Assembly: GCA_963720805.1 (NCBI GenBank)
Contig: CAVRGT010000001.1
Coordinates: 62,001 to 126,000 of the forward strand
Origin: VRUE01 sp963720805
GTDB lineage: Bacteria > Actinomycetota > Thermoleophilia > Solirubrobacterales > 70-9
Reading direction: 5' to 3'
Length of the DNA: 64,000 bases
Below are positions 33,999 to 41,844 of the stretch, piece after piece. The notes below the pieces were generated by a model. It was not told where the DNA came from and ran no database searches. It saw only the letters and a list, made by a program, of their open reading frames with translations. Both the position numbers and the translations under genes were made by a program. Within the stretch, counting starts at the first letter, position 1. Each line of letters begins with the position of its first letter.

Positions 33999-34348
33999 GC
34001 CGTGACGCAAAGACCGATCCTGCGACTGAGCGGGTTCTCGCCAGCATCGACGACGAGGAACTGGCTGCTCGGTATCCCAACCGGACGCACTTCATCTCGG
34101 CCGACAATCCCGACCAGGGCGAGATGGCTACCCGAGCCTTGTTCGATGGCGATCCCGTCGTGATCGTCTACGCCGACGGGCACGAGTTGCTCGTCCGGCC
34201 TGAGGAGGTTCACGGCCCCGCGCGCTGGTCTCTCGCTGTGACGGCGCTTTTGCTGCGCCTCCGGCGCCGTAATCACGGTGCGGTTCAGTTCCCCCCTCGG
34301 GCGCATATCGAGGCACGGGACTCGACCGGTCATCCCATCGCTGCATAG
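33995..34348 (+). CDS. Partner protein of the TumE-like gene, unknown fold
   Basis: The 117-residue product begins SRDAKTDPATERVLASIDDEEL and has a central acidic stretch (ISADNPDQGEMATRAL) and a basic C-terminus. I see no helix-turn-helix, so it is not the usual TumA regulator. Coupling by a 4-base overlap implies joint function with the preceding gene. It ends 30 bases before the conserved flank of the next tRNA fragment. Confidence 0.5.
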   Translation: MSRDAKTDPATERVLASIDDEELAARYPNRTHFISADNPDQGEMATRALFDGDPVVIVYADGHELLVRPEEVHGPARWSLAVTALLLRLRRRNHGAVQFPPRAHIEARDSTGHPIAA

Positions 34349-34377
34349 TGAGATGAGCTGGCCTGACGGCCGCTCGA

Positions 34378-34482
34378 AACTTGGCCCGAAATTTGTCCCG
34401 GACTCCACCGAACTCAGCCCAACTCCTCAGACTCAGCGCACCCCGTCAGGCACAAATCGGCTCCACGGACGGCTTCCGGCCC
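34378..34482. repeat. Conserved flank left of tRNA fragment 2, attP-arm-like
   Basis: This matches 33421-33527 in order (CCCGAAATTTGTCCCGG, then CTCCACCGAACTC, CCCAACTCCTCAG and CACGGACGGCTTCC). Only the last 30 bases of the block are kept before fragment 3 at 37366. Confidence 0.7.
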
Positions 34483-34527
34483 GACTCATAATCCGTCGGT
34501 CGAAGGTTCGAGTCCTTCCCGCCCCAT
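34483..34527 (+). repeat. tRNA 3'-end direct repeat 2 (attachment-site copy)
   Basis: Identical over 45 bases to the tRNA 3' end and to copy 1. It is the right border of cassette 2 and left border of cassette 3. Confidence 0.93.
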
Positions 34528-34533
34528 CGAGCG

Positions 34534-34731
34534 CTACTCGTTAAACGCGTCGAGCACCGTCGTCGCCCAGCCGCCAACTTCCCCGACGAGTTTCACGGCA
34601 GCGTCGCGGTCGAGTGGGGTCGCGTCCAACAGCTCGTAGTAGCGCAGGGAGACGGCGTACTCGGTAAGCCGAACCACGGCCGGCGGGTCAAAGGGCTCGT
34701 CCGGCTCAAGTTCCTGCGAGAACCTGGCCAT
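34534..34731 (-). CDS. Short HEPN-like protein of cassette 3
   Basis: The 65-residue product (DPPAVVRLTEYAVSLRYYELL, then DRDAAVKLVGEVGGWATTVL) is a two-helix piece of the type found beside MNT genes. The RxxxxxH RNase motif of active HEPN toxins is not visible, so it may be a reduced form or the non-toxic partner. It starts inside the end of the MNT gene, as expected for an MNT-HEPN operon. Confidence 0.55.
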   Translation of the reverse strand: MARFSQELEPDEPFDPPAVVRLTEYAVSLRYYELLDATPLDRDAAVKLVGEVGGWATTVLDAFNE

Positions 34732-35037
34732 CCCTCAGCGCTTCGTACATCAATGTGCCCTGGACAGAGCCCCATCGCTGTGCGTGCTCGTCGCTGACGA
34801 CACCAGGTCGATCGGAACTCCGATTGCCCCGAGAGCTTCCCGGAGTCGCACGAACTCGTCTGCACGGCCGTTGAGCTCCGGCTCCACCACGAGAAGGTCG
34901 AGATCCGAGCCCGGCCGGGCATTGCCGCGAGCATGGGAGCCGAACAGGATGACTTTGGCGTCGGGGGCGGCCTCTGCAAGGCGTCGGCCCGCCTCGGCTA
35001 TCAAGTGCTCGCTGGCCATTGCGTCAAGGTAGCTCAT
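34706..35037 (-). CDS. MNT-type nucleotidyltransferase antitoxin, one frameshift
   Basis: MNT proteins (MntA-like) adenylylate HEPN toxins. KVILFGSHARGNARPGSDLDLLVV gives the GS loop (residues 33-34) and Asp45/Asp47. After PIDLV the frame runs into a short nonsense tail; a one-base shift near 34806 restores VVSDEHAQRWGSVQGTLMYEALRDG, the typical C-terminus, ending at 34706 and overlapping the HEPN start. Either a consensus error or a recent mutation. Confidence 0.7.
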
Positions 35038-35103
35038 GGCCGTGACCGCTCGACCCCGTCGGTAGCGCTGGCCGCGAAAGTCCGCACCGAAAACTTGGTC
35101 CTC

Positions 35104-35127
35104 TCGGCCGCCTGGTCAGGCGGCCGA
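35104..35127. terminator. Perfect 11-bp hairpin upstream of the MNT gene
   Basis: TCGGCCGCCTG pairs with CAGGCGGCCGA around GT. It lies between the P450 stop at 35195 and the MNT start at 35037, both on the minus strand, so it could stop transcription coming from the P450 gene. There is no U-tract. Confidence 0.45.
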
Positions 35128-35194
35128 GCTCGCCAAGCCTGACGTGGGCACGCTAATCGCGAGTTCAGTGCTGCCGTCGGACGACGAGAACTGA

Positions 35195-36574
35195 CTAGAC
35201 GACTCCCGCGTGGTCGCGCGGGAGAGAACGAGGACGGTGATCGGAGTCCGGGGTGCGGAGTTGGAGCGTGACGCGCCCGCCGCGGGCCGGCACGATGAAG
35301 ACGTTGCGACGTGCGACGCGCTCAGAGCGTCGCGGTGATGGCTCGATTCGGGCGCGTCGAAGGATCGTCCTGAGCACTATCCGAGCCTCGGCCATCGAAA
35401 AGGCTGCGCCGATGCATCGCCTCGGTCCGCCACCGAATGGGATCCAGGTATAGGTTCCGGCGCGGCTGCCGAGGAAACGCTCCGGCTGGAAGCTCAGCGG
35501 ATCGGGATAGAGCTCGACACGGCGGTGCACGAGCGTGATGTACGGAACGACCATGGTGCCGCTCGGAATGGTGAGCCCCGGCAGCTCGAACGGTTGGGTG
35601 GCGAGCCGTGCCGTGAGAGGAAAGGCCGGGCGCAGGCGCATCGTCTCCTGAATGACCGCGTCGAGGTACTCGTCCTCTCCGTCCAGCGCGGCGGCTTCGA
35701 GGCGCTCGAGAGCCTCGGGCGAGCGACTGACGCGCTCGAGTATCCAGGTCAGCGTGGAGGCGGTGGTGTCGTGGCCGCCGAGCAGAAGGGTGCGCATCGA
35801 GTCGCAGATCTCTTCGTCGCTCATCAGGCGACCCTGCGAATCGGGTGTGCGCAGGAACATTCCGAGCACGTCCTCCCCATCGAGTTTGTCTTCCCTGCGG
35901 CGCTGGGCGACCTCTTCCATCACGACTGCGTCGACCGCGGCGATTGCTCGGTCCATTCGCGGAAAGGGCCTGTCCCATCCGTTCTTACGGCTCGACGCGA
36001 TCATCGTCTGAATGAAGAAGCGTTGCGAGTGGCCCTCTCGAAGCAGCTCGTGGGTAGCTGAGCGCAGCCGCTCGACCCGCACGGGCTCGGTGACCCCGAA
36101 CACTGTCGCCATCATCACCTCGAGAGTGATTGCCTCGATATGTGGCTGGGCGGGAGTGGGGCAACCGAAGGGCCAGCGCGTGAGCGCGTCTTCGGCCTTA
36201 CGCTCCATGGCCTCCTGGTAGCTGGGGAGCGCGCGTCCGTGGAAGGGTGGGAGCTGCATCTTTCGCATGCGCAGGTGCTCGGGGCCATCGAGGTTGGTCA
36301 GTCCGCTCGGGCCGAGGACGAGATGGTGCGCAGAGGCCTTGGCAAGAGCCGCCCCGAGGCGAAGAACGTCGGTGTCGGCGGTGAAGACGCGCTTGATGTC
36401 CTCGGGGTCGGTCAGGCATAGCCACGGTCCTGTCGCCGCCGGCATCGGGACCACGAAACGGTCACCGAGGCGCTGGCAGGTGCGCGCGAAGCGCTCCGGG
36501 GCAAGCCAGTACTGGGCGGCGTTGACGGCTGCGGGGCGCCGCAGTCGGGGCAGATCGGCAAGCGCTGTGTCCAT
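35195..36574 (-). CDS. Cytochrome P450
   Basis: The 459-residue product has the oxygen-activation helix GGHDTTAS (residues 267-273), the K-helix ETMR (Glu310, Arg313) and the heme ligand Cys387 in FGGGPRRCIGAAF. It resembles bacterial class P450s that need separate ferredoxin partners; none is encoded nearby. The substrate is unknown. The gene is divergent from a TetR regulator 57 bases away and lies within the third tRNA-bordered cassette. Confidence 0.93.
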   Translation of the reverse strand: MDTALADLPRLRRPAAVNAAQYWLAPERFARTCQRLGDRFVVPMPAATGPWLCLTDPEDIKRVFTADTDVLRLGAALAKASAHHLVLGPSGLTNLDGPEHLRMRKMQLPPFHGRALPSYQEAMERKAEDALTRWPFGCPTPAQPHIEAITLEVMMATVFGVTEPVRVERLRSATHELLREGHSQRFFIQTMIASSRKNGWDRPFPRMDRAIAAVDAVVMEEVAQRRREDKLDGEDVLGMFLRTPDSQGRLMSDEEICDSMRTLLLGGHDTTASTLTWILERVSRSPEALERLEAAALDGEDEYLDAVIQETMRLRPAFPLTARLATQPFELPGLTIPSGTMVVPYITLVHRRVELYPDPLSFQPERFLGSRAGTYTWIPFGGGPRRCIGAAFSMAEARIVLRTILRRARIEPSPRRSERVARRNVFIVPARGGRVTLQLRTPDSDHRPRSLPRDHAGVV

Positions 36575-36597
36575 GGCCTTCCTCGTCTTCGGCGATT

Positions 36598-36620
36598 GTT
36601 ACTCTGTGAGAATGGAGTAC
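36598..36620. promoter_or_regulatory. Candidate TetR operator between P450 and regulator genes
   Basis: GTTACTC and GGAGTAC form an imperfect inverted repeat around 9 bases in the 57-base space between the two start codons. This is where a divergently arranged TetR repressor would bind to control both genes. Confidence 0.4.
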
Positions 36621-36631
36621 CAGCGTATCTG

Positions 36632-37255
36632 ATGAGTCCAATCGCGGCAGCCCTCACGGCAACGCCCCCTGTGGGCGAGGACGCGGTCTTCGACCAGGTT
36701 GCGGCAGCGGGGCTCGAGGAGTTCGCCGAGCACGGCATTCGGCGCACGTCGATGGAAGACGTGGCACGCCGCGCGGGCGTCTCCCGGATGACCGTCTTTC
36801 GCCGCTTCGAGAGCAAGCAGGGCCTGGTCGAGGTCGTCATCGCGCGCGAGGTACGCCGCGGCATGGAAGAGCTCGATCTGCTGTGGGAAGGCGCGGAGAC
36901 GCTGGAGGATCGGCTCGTTGAAGGTTTCGCCTTCGCCGGACGCTACGTGCGCGACCATCCGCTGTTCGACGGGATCTTGCGGCGCGAACCCGAGGTCCTG
37001 CTGCCGCCGCTGACGATCGATGGCGGACCCGTTCTCGGCCTCTACCGATCGCTGATCGCAAATCGACTTCGGGCTGAAGTCGATGCGGGTCGCGCTGCGA
37101 CGTCGGACATAGATGGCGTCGCTGAAGTGATCGCTCGACTTGCGATCTCCTTGCTGCTCACGCGGGACGGGGAGATCACTCTCGACGATCCGGAATCCGT
37201 TGTCCGCCTGGTCAGACTCGTGTTGCTTCCAATGCTTTCGCCGGCTTTCGGCTAG
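36632..37255 (+). CDS. TetR-family transcriptional regulator
   Basis: The 207-residue product has the TetR helix-turn-helix EEFAEHGIRRTSMEDVARRAG, VSRMTVFRRFESKQGLVE, and a helical ligand-binding C-terminal domain. Its divergent position suggests it represses the P450 gene and itself, released by the P450 substrate or a relative; this is inference. The ATG at 36632 is chosen; a TTG at 36596 would place the start inside the likely operator. Confidence 0.85.
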   Translation: MSPIAAALTATPPVGEDAVFDQVAAAGLEEFAEHGIRRTSMEDVARRAGVSRMTVFRRFESKQGLVEVVIAREVRRGMEELDLLWEGAETLEDRLVEGFAFAGRYVRDHPLFDGILRREPEVLLPPLTIDGGPVLGLYRSLIANRLRAEVDAGRAATSDIDGVAEVIARLAISLLLTRDGEITLDDPESVVRLVRLVLLPMLSPAFG

Positions 37256-37365
37256 CAAACGACCACCAGGTAACTCGAGGTCTTCGCCAGTAGTCAGGCA
37301 GTTAGCGATCGCGAGCTCCAAACATCTAGGGGGCGGCCGGCGGCTCTACGGACGGCTTCCAACCC

Positions 37366-37410
37366 GACTCATAATTCGTCGGTCGAAGGTTCGAGTCCTT
37401 CCCGCCCCAC
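37366..37410 (+). repeat. tRNA 3'-end direct repeat 3 (attachment-site copy)
   Basis: Matches the tRNA 3' end at 43 of 45 bases (ATAATTCG instead of ATAATCCG and a final C). It closes cassette 3. Its last base is part of the stop codon of the minus-strand nucleotidyltransferase that follows. Confidence 0.92.
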
Positions 37411-37931
37411 TATTTCGGGAACAGCTCATCCAGCGCGGCGCGGAATGAAGCCGGGTCGATCGCAGGGAAGCGGTAGAGGTCGGGCTCGATCAGCTCGAAC
37501 TGGGTCCGCACATCTTCTGGATTTACAAGACCGGTGGCCACCATCTCCTGCACGTCGCGAATGTCTTGGGTGTGTCCGCGCTCGACCTTCGAAAGGACCT
37601 GAGCAACAGGGTCGAAGTGGTGGAATGAGAGCTTGCCCTCCAGGCGGATCAAGGGGCTTCGATCCTCCCAGCCCGGCGGCAGCGGGATGAAGTCCGATGG
37701 CGCCGCCAGCTCGACGTTGACGTTCAGTGCCTCCTTGAGTCGAGGGATCTCTCGCAGAATCTCATCGCGGTCTGGAACGAGCTTGATGTCGACGTCAATC
37801 GTCGTCTCCCGCCAACCATGGAGAACCGCCGTCGCACCGCCGGTGAGATAGACGCGGCCCTCGACCGAGACAGCTCGCCCCAGCTCATGCATGAATTGCT
37901 CGACGCGAGCGGCGTCGACTAGCTCGCGCAT
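37410..37931 (-). CDS. Nucleotidyltransferase-fold protein (DUF6036-like)
   Basis: The 173-residue product has RVYLTGGATAVLHGWRETTIDVDIKL, giving the GG loop (residues 31-32) and Asp46/Asp48 of the nucleotidyltransferase fold, then FIPLPPGWEDRSPLI and a helical end. It is distantly like the cassette 1 protein. The stop lies exactly at the tRNA-fragment border. Its start overlaps the end of the partner gene by 13 bases, the usual toxin-antitoxin layout. Confidence 0.75.
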   Translation of the reverse strand: MRELVDAARVEQFMHELGRAVSVEGRVYLTGGATAVLHGWRETTIDVDIKLVPDRDEILREIPRLKEALNVNVELAAPSDFIPLPPGWEDRSPLIRLEGKLSFHHFDPVAQVLSKVERGHTQDIRDVQEMVATGLVNPEDVRTQFELIEPDLYRFPAIDPASFRAALDELFPK

Positions 37932-38203
37932 GCCGCCGCTTGCTCGAAGCTGACGAGCCGGCGAATCAGAGCGTTATAGGCGGAGTGGGCCGCATCGCCC
38001 TTCTGGTCGACGAGAAGCGCGTAGAGCCGGTGCTCGGGCGCCGCGATCGGCGTAGAGAGCTCAATGCCCAGAGACCGCAGGCGCGGCGCACCAATCGAAA
38101 CCAGCAGCGCCTCGGTCGACTCGCGCCCGGCATCCAGGTCTGCGGCACCCCGCCTGACGAGGTCGGCGCCGGGGAGGGCTTCCAAGGTGACGAAGCTGTT
38201 CAT
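37919..38203 (-). CDS. Partner of the nucleotidyltransferase, unknown fold
   Basis: The 94-residue product from the ATG at 38203 (NSFVTLEALPGADLVRRGAAD, then ESTEALLVSIGAPRLRSLG, and an ALIRRLVSFEQAAA helix) precedes and overlaps the nucleotidyltransferase gene. I do not recognise a fold; by context it is the antitoxin. A longer start is possible but gives unlikely sequence. Confidence 0.6.
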   Translation of the reverse strand: MNSFVTLEALPGADLVRRGAADLDAGRESTEALLVSIGAPRLRSLGIELSTPIAAPEHRLYALLVDQKGDAAHSAYNALIRRLVSFEQAAACAS

Positions 38204-38218
38204 TCCGATCAGGGTAGC

Positions 38219-38445
38219 GTGCCGAAGCTGACGCCCAGGCGAGCCCAGCGCTTCACCTTGGGAGCTCTGCTCTATGGGACCTTTGGTTCCATGGCGTTGG
38301 CGGCCGTAACAGGCACGGGGACCGGCGGGGGGTATACGCCATCGCTTTCCTAGGCCCATTTGCTTACTTCTTCTTCCTCATGTGGCCGGATCGCATGAGG
38401 TTCCGCGGGAGGCCGAGTCAGCGCTCCATTCGGCGTCCGAGGTAG
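38219..38445 (+). pseudogene. Small two-helix membrane protein, frameshifted
   Basis: A GTG at 38219 opens PKLTPRRAQRFTLGALLYGTF, then GSMALAAVTGTGTGGG with a first hydrophobic helix. After the GGGGGG run at about 38330 the frame stops early, but the next frame continues YAIAFLGPFAYFFFLMWPD, a second helix, and a basic tail to a TAG at 38443. One base lost from the G-run explains it. No family recognised. Confidence 0.5.
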
Positions 38446-38572
38446 TTCCCGTCGTTGTCCGATGATGGACTGGAGAAACCCTCCTGGTCGTAAGCCCTGG
38501 ACCCAATGGCTCGATCAATGCAAGCTTTTGAAGTACTCATATGCATCGCGGATCCAATGGTAGGTTCCGCAG

Positions 38573-40078
38573 ATGGCACGAAAGAGTCCAATAGCGGAAG
38601 CAAAAAGTCCGACTGACGGTTGGCATCCAGCCCGGCTGATCCCCACGGTTGGAATTCGGGGTCAGGAGGAGCAGGAGCGGCGGGCTACGTCCTGTCTTTT
38701 GGCCGTCATGCACGCTGTTCCGGAGTTTGGACATGCTCTACTCAAGGAGCTCGGTGCCCCAAAGTCGACCGTGATCGAGACTCTTGCGGAGGTGCGATTC
38801 AAGGACGATGCCGGCAAGACCGTGATTCCCGACGGCGCCATAGTTTGCGAACGGGGTGGAAGACGCTGGACGATTCTTGTCGAGGTGAAAACGGCGAAGG
38901 CTCCCGTCAACGCTGAGCAGGTCGGAACCTACCTCGACATTGCGCGGGAGAACGGCTTCGATGGAGTTCTGACCATTTCCAATCAAATCACCGCGAGCTC
39001 AAGCGATTCGCCGGTGACGGTCGATGGTCGCAAGCTCAAGCGGACATGCCTTTGGCATTTCTCGTGGTGGCGGATCATCACTGAGGCAATCGTGCAAAGT
39101 CGCTATCGCGGCGTTTCCGACCCAGATCAAGCATGGCTACTTGGTGAGCTCATTGCCTACTTCGACAGTGAGGCGTCCGGTACAGGCGGATTTCAAGACA
39201 TGGGCGATCGGTGGGTGCCTGTTCGAAAAGCGGCCCACGACGGCACACTGCGTGCGGGTGATTCAGACGCCCAGGTCGTAGCTGAGCGGTGGGAGGAGTT
39301 CGCGCAGTACCTCTGTCTAGGTCTGTCCCAGGACCTAGGGCGATCTGTGTCATTGCCACGTCCCCGTAAGCAAACGAGGGCGGCTCGCCTTGACGAACTG
39401 GCAAAGAGGCTCGCGACCAATGGGGTGCTTGAAGCGACGCTACGAGTTCCGGATGCTGTGGGCGACCTGAGTGTTCGCTGCGATCTACGGTCTCGCCAAA
39501 CGCTCACGAGTATCACGATCAAGGCGCCTGGAGAGGGGCGAACCAAGGCTCGGATTAACTGGCTCCTTCGCCAGCTGAGCGACGCCCCCGATGACCTTCG
39601 CATCGAGGCCACCTACCCAAATGCTCGAGAAACCACCGGCGCGCTTCTGGGGCAGGTGAGGGAGGATGCGGACTGTTTGCGATACCCAGCAGACTTGAAA
39701 CGCGAGCCGCGCAGCTTCACCGTGGCCCAAAGCCGTTCGATGGGCAAGAAGCGCGGTAAGGCGGAGGGGTCCTTCGTCCGTGAGACGCGCACCCAAACGT
39801 TCGCCTTCTATCGCGATCTCGTGCAAGACCTCAAGGCATGGCAGGCTCGAGCCCCAAAGCTTCGAGAAGAATCAGCGTCCGATTCGGAGGGCGATGCTCC
39901 ACGGCCAGATCCACCACCGGCCGCCGCCGTGGAGAGCCGTGAGCCGGGAGAGGCCGAAGATCCTCTGGCGAAGATCGAGCACCGAACGCTCGACGTCGTG
40001 GCACGCACGCAGGGTGCCCAAGTGGATCTCACCCGGCCCGACGGAGACAGAAGTATTTCGCTCAACGACTTGTCCTAA
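38573..40078 (+). CDS. Putative PD-(D/E)XK-fold nuclease-like protein, accessory
   Basis: The 501-residue product contains VIPDGAIVCERGGRRWTILV followed by EVKTAKAPVNAEQVGTYLDIA. This gives Asp87, Glu104 and Lys106 in the PD-x(n)-(D/E)xK order, followed by a helix with Gln116 as in many such nucleases. No helicase, methylase or known restriction partner is adjacent. The C-terminal 250 residues are unassigned; the last 80 are acidic and Pro-rich. Third-position GC is lower than in core genes. It could be a defence effector or a stress-related protein; relatives are annotated only as hypothetical. Confidence 0.6.
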   Translation: MARKSPIAEAKSPTDGWHPARLIPTVGIRGQEEQERRATSCLLAVMHAVPEFGHALLKELGAPKSTVIETLAEVRFKDDAGKTVIPDGAIVCERGGRRWTILVEVKTAKAPVNAEQVGTYLDIARENGFDGVLTISNQITASSSDSPVTVDGRKLKRTCLWHFSWWRIITEAIVQSRYRGVSDPDQAWLLGELIAYFDSEASGTGGFQDMGDRWVPVRKAAHDGTLRAGDSDAQVVAERWEEFAQYLCLGLSQDLGRSVSLPRPRKQTRAARLDELAKRLATNGVLEATLRVPDAVGDLSVRCDLRSRQTLTSITIKAPGEGRTKARINWLLRQLSDAPDDLRIEATYPNARETTGALLGQVREDADCLRYPADLKREPRSFTVAQSRSMGKKRGKAEGSFVRETRTQTFAFYRDLVQDLKAWQARAPKLREESASDSEGDAPRPDPPPAAAVESREPGEAEDPLAKIEHRTLDVVARTQGAQVDLTRPDGDRSISLNDLS

Positions 40079-40119
40079 TCAACTCTGCCGATCCGGCTGA
40101 GGCAGACCTGGTCGAGGTC

Positions 40120-40374
40120 ATGTTCGCCGGTGATCGGGTTGAGGCCGAGATGGTTCAGAGTCTGCTCGAGAGCGAGGGCATTCCGAGGACCAGGTCACGC
40201 CGGTCGGCGCTTACGCGCGGATCTGGCTCTGATCGTTCGCCATTCTCGCGGTCACCTTCAGGATATTCATGCTTGCTCGCGTCACCTAGAGCAGATCGTC
40301 CCGAGAAGGCGGAAGCCTCGATTCGTCGATGGACTAAGGTCATCGCAGGCGCAGCGTCGTTGTGCCCAAACAAT
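40120..40374 (+). pseudogene. Decayed DUF2007-like signal-transducing protein
   Basis: The frame from 40120 begins FAGDRVEAEMVQSLLESEGIP, a standard DUF2007 opening (access to short linear ligand-binding proteins of about 70 residues). The continuation VTPVGAYA, ALIVRHSRGHLQDIH and HLEQIVP is spread over other frames, so at least two indels have occurred. It overlaps the start of the SET gene. Confidence 0.55.
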
Positions 40375-40871
40375 TGAGAGGCGGTCCCTTGGATCCTGTC
40401 GGTTATGAGCTTTGTACTCCCGAAGGCGGCAAGGGCGGTGGTGTTCGCGCGACGCGTGGCTTTGAGGTCGGTGAAACGGTGATGGTCGGATTCCTCGAAG
40501 GCGATGTTGCCCATAACGACTCGCACGCGACCCAGGTCAGTCGCACTCGCTGGGCGCGCCACGGCGGGCTCGGGCCCAAGGTCAACCACTCATGCAGCCC
40601 CAACTGCGGGGTCGAGCTGAACGAGACGGGTGCCTGCGACTTCGTCGCCCGGCAGTCGATCGCCGATGGCGAGGAGATCACCTTCGACTACGCGATGCGC
40701 AACTACTCGGTCGAGCATTTTCCCGGCGGATGTCTGTGTGGAGCCGATATCTGCCGCGGCTCGGTAACCGGCTGGAAGGACCTATCCGCCGAGCGCAAAG
40801 CCGACTACGAGGGCGAGGTCGCTCCCTACCTGCTGGAGATAGATCGGGAGCTGGCGGGCTCATTGGCTTAG
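40362..40871 (+). CDS. Bacterial SET-domain protein
   Basis: SET domains transfer methyl groups from SAM to lysine. The 169-residue product has the cofactor motif KVNHSCSPNCGVELN (NHSC at residues 75-78), the catalytic Tyr110 in GEEITFDYAMRNYS and post-SET-like cysteines at 124, 126 and 131 (GGCLCGADICRG) that could bind zinc with Cys78. The I-SET insert is minimal. Targets in bacteria are mostly unknown. The GTG at 40362 is the start. Confidence 0.85.
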   Translation: MPKQLRGGPLDPVGYELCTPEGGKGGGVRATRGFEVGETVMVGFLEGDVAHNDSHATQVSRTRWARHGGLGPKVNHSCSPNCGVELNETGACDFVARQSIADGEEITFDYAMRNYSVEHFPGGCLCGADICRGSVTGWKDLSAERKADYEGEVAPYLLEIDRELAGSLA

Positions 40872-40881
40872 CGTTCGGGGG

Positions 40882-41211
40882 GTGCCAGATGCCCCCGAGC
40901 CAGGAGATTTCGAGTCGCTGGTCGTCGACGCGATCGACGGGCTTCCCGATCAGTTCCAGAAGGTGCTGGAGAAGGTCGCCGTCGTGGTCTCCGATCTGGG
41001 AACCGAGACCCACGCATATGGCCAGTACTTCGGCGACGGCTTGGCGCAGGAACGCTACGAGGACCGGATCGTGATCTACCGGGACACCCTGGAACGCGAC
41101 TTCGGGCATGACCGAGTACTGCTCGCTCGGCAGGTTGAGCGGACGCTGCGCCACGAGCTCGCCCATCACCTCGGCTGGAACGAGGAGGGGGTTGGTGGCC
41201 TCGGACTCTGA
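40882..41211 (+). CDS. Small zincin-like metallopeptidase (PF06262 type)
   Basis: The 109-residue product has the zinc motif HELAHHLGW (HExxH) near its C-terminus, preceded by RIVIYRDTLERDFG. This is the minimal MMP-like family found widely in Actinobacteria, of unknown substrate. GTG start, 10 bases after the SET gene, so co-transcription is likely. Confidence 0.8.
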   Translation: MPDAPEPGDFESLVVDAIDGLPDQFQKVLEKVAVVVSDLGTETHAYGQYFGDGLAQERYEDRIVIYRDTLERDFGHDRVLLARQVERTLRHELAHHLGWNEEGVGGLGL

Positions 41212-41274
41212 GCCGGAGCGGCGGTTCTGGGGCGTCGCGTCGATGAGTGGTCCGGCAGGACTCCGGTTGCGTCC

Positions 41275-41844
41275 ATGGAAATGGCGGCAGTGAGCTCCTC
41301 CGAGCCGGGCTTCGGGTTTCCCTGGGATCGCATGCCGCTGCAGGCGCGCATGGCGCACGACCCTGTCGTCGCGCTGGCCCTCTGGGCGCTCGGGATCAGC
41401 GGTGTCGCGGCTGCTCTCGTCAGCCTCTACATCTGGCCCTTTCCGCTGGTCGAGATGCTGCCCCTGCTGGGCGGGGTCGTCGTCCTCCTCGGCTCTTACT
41501 TCGCGGCTCGCACGCTGCGCGACAACGAACTCGCGAAGGCCACCGAGATGCTCGGCGACGATTCCCTCGCGGTGAGGATCGCCGGTATCCACCAGCTTGG
41601 GCTGATCGGAATGAGCGTGCCCAGATTCAGGACGTACGCCAAGTTTGTCCTCTGTGGTTTTCTCGCCGACTCATCCGATGACGAGAACGAGGGTTCGCGC
41701 AGCCTCGCATGCGAGGTCCTGGGTCAGCTCCGCCGCCTTGACGATGGCGCCGTCGTGGCCCTGAGCGTGGAGCTCGCGCACGCCTTTCCGGCTATGGCGC
41801 CTTCGCCTGAGCCTTGCGACTCTGACGCAGTTCCCGGCTCTTGA
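41275..41844 (+). CDS. Two-helix membrane protein of unknown function
   Basis: The 189-residue product has two hydrophobic helices (VVALALWALGISGVAAALVSL and LLGGVVVLLGSYFAA) followed by a cytoplasmic-type region DNELAKATEMLGDDSLAVRIAGIHQLG, which resembles one helical repeat unit (pentapeptide-adjacent or HEAT-like) of accessory membrane proteins. The end overlaps the opposite-strand LPG-synthase-like gene by 53 bases, so the true C-terminus may be shorter. Confidence 0.5.
   Translation: MEMAAVSSSEPGFGFPWDRMPLQARMAHDPVVALALWALGISGVAAALVSLYIWPFPLVEMLPLLGGVVVLLGSYFAARTLRDNELAKATEMLGDDSLAVRIAGIHQLGLIGMSVPRFRTYAKFVLCGFLADSSDDENEGSRSLACEVLGQLRRLDDGAVVALSVELAHAFPAMAPSPEPCDSDAVPGS

Noticed and set aside
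33528..37410. Additional tRNA-Met genes at the three repeat copies
   Set aside because: Each has only the anticodon-arm to acceptor 3' half. The D arm and 5' acceptor strand are missing.
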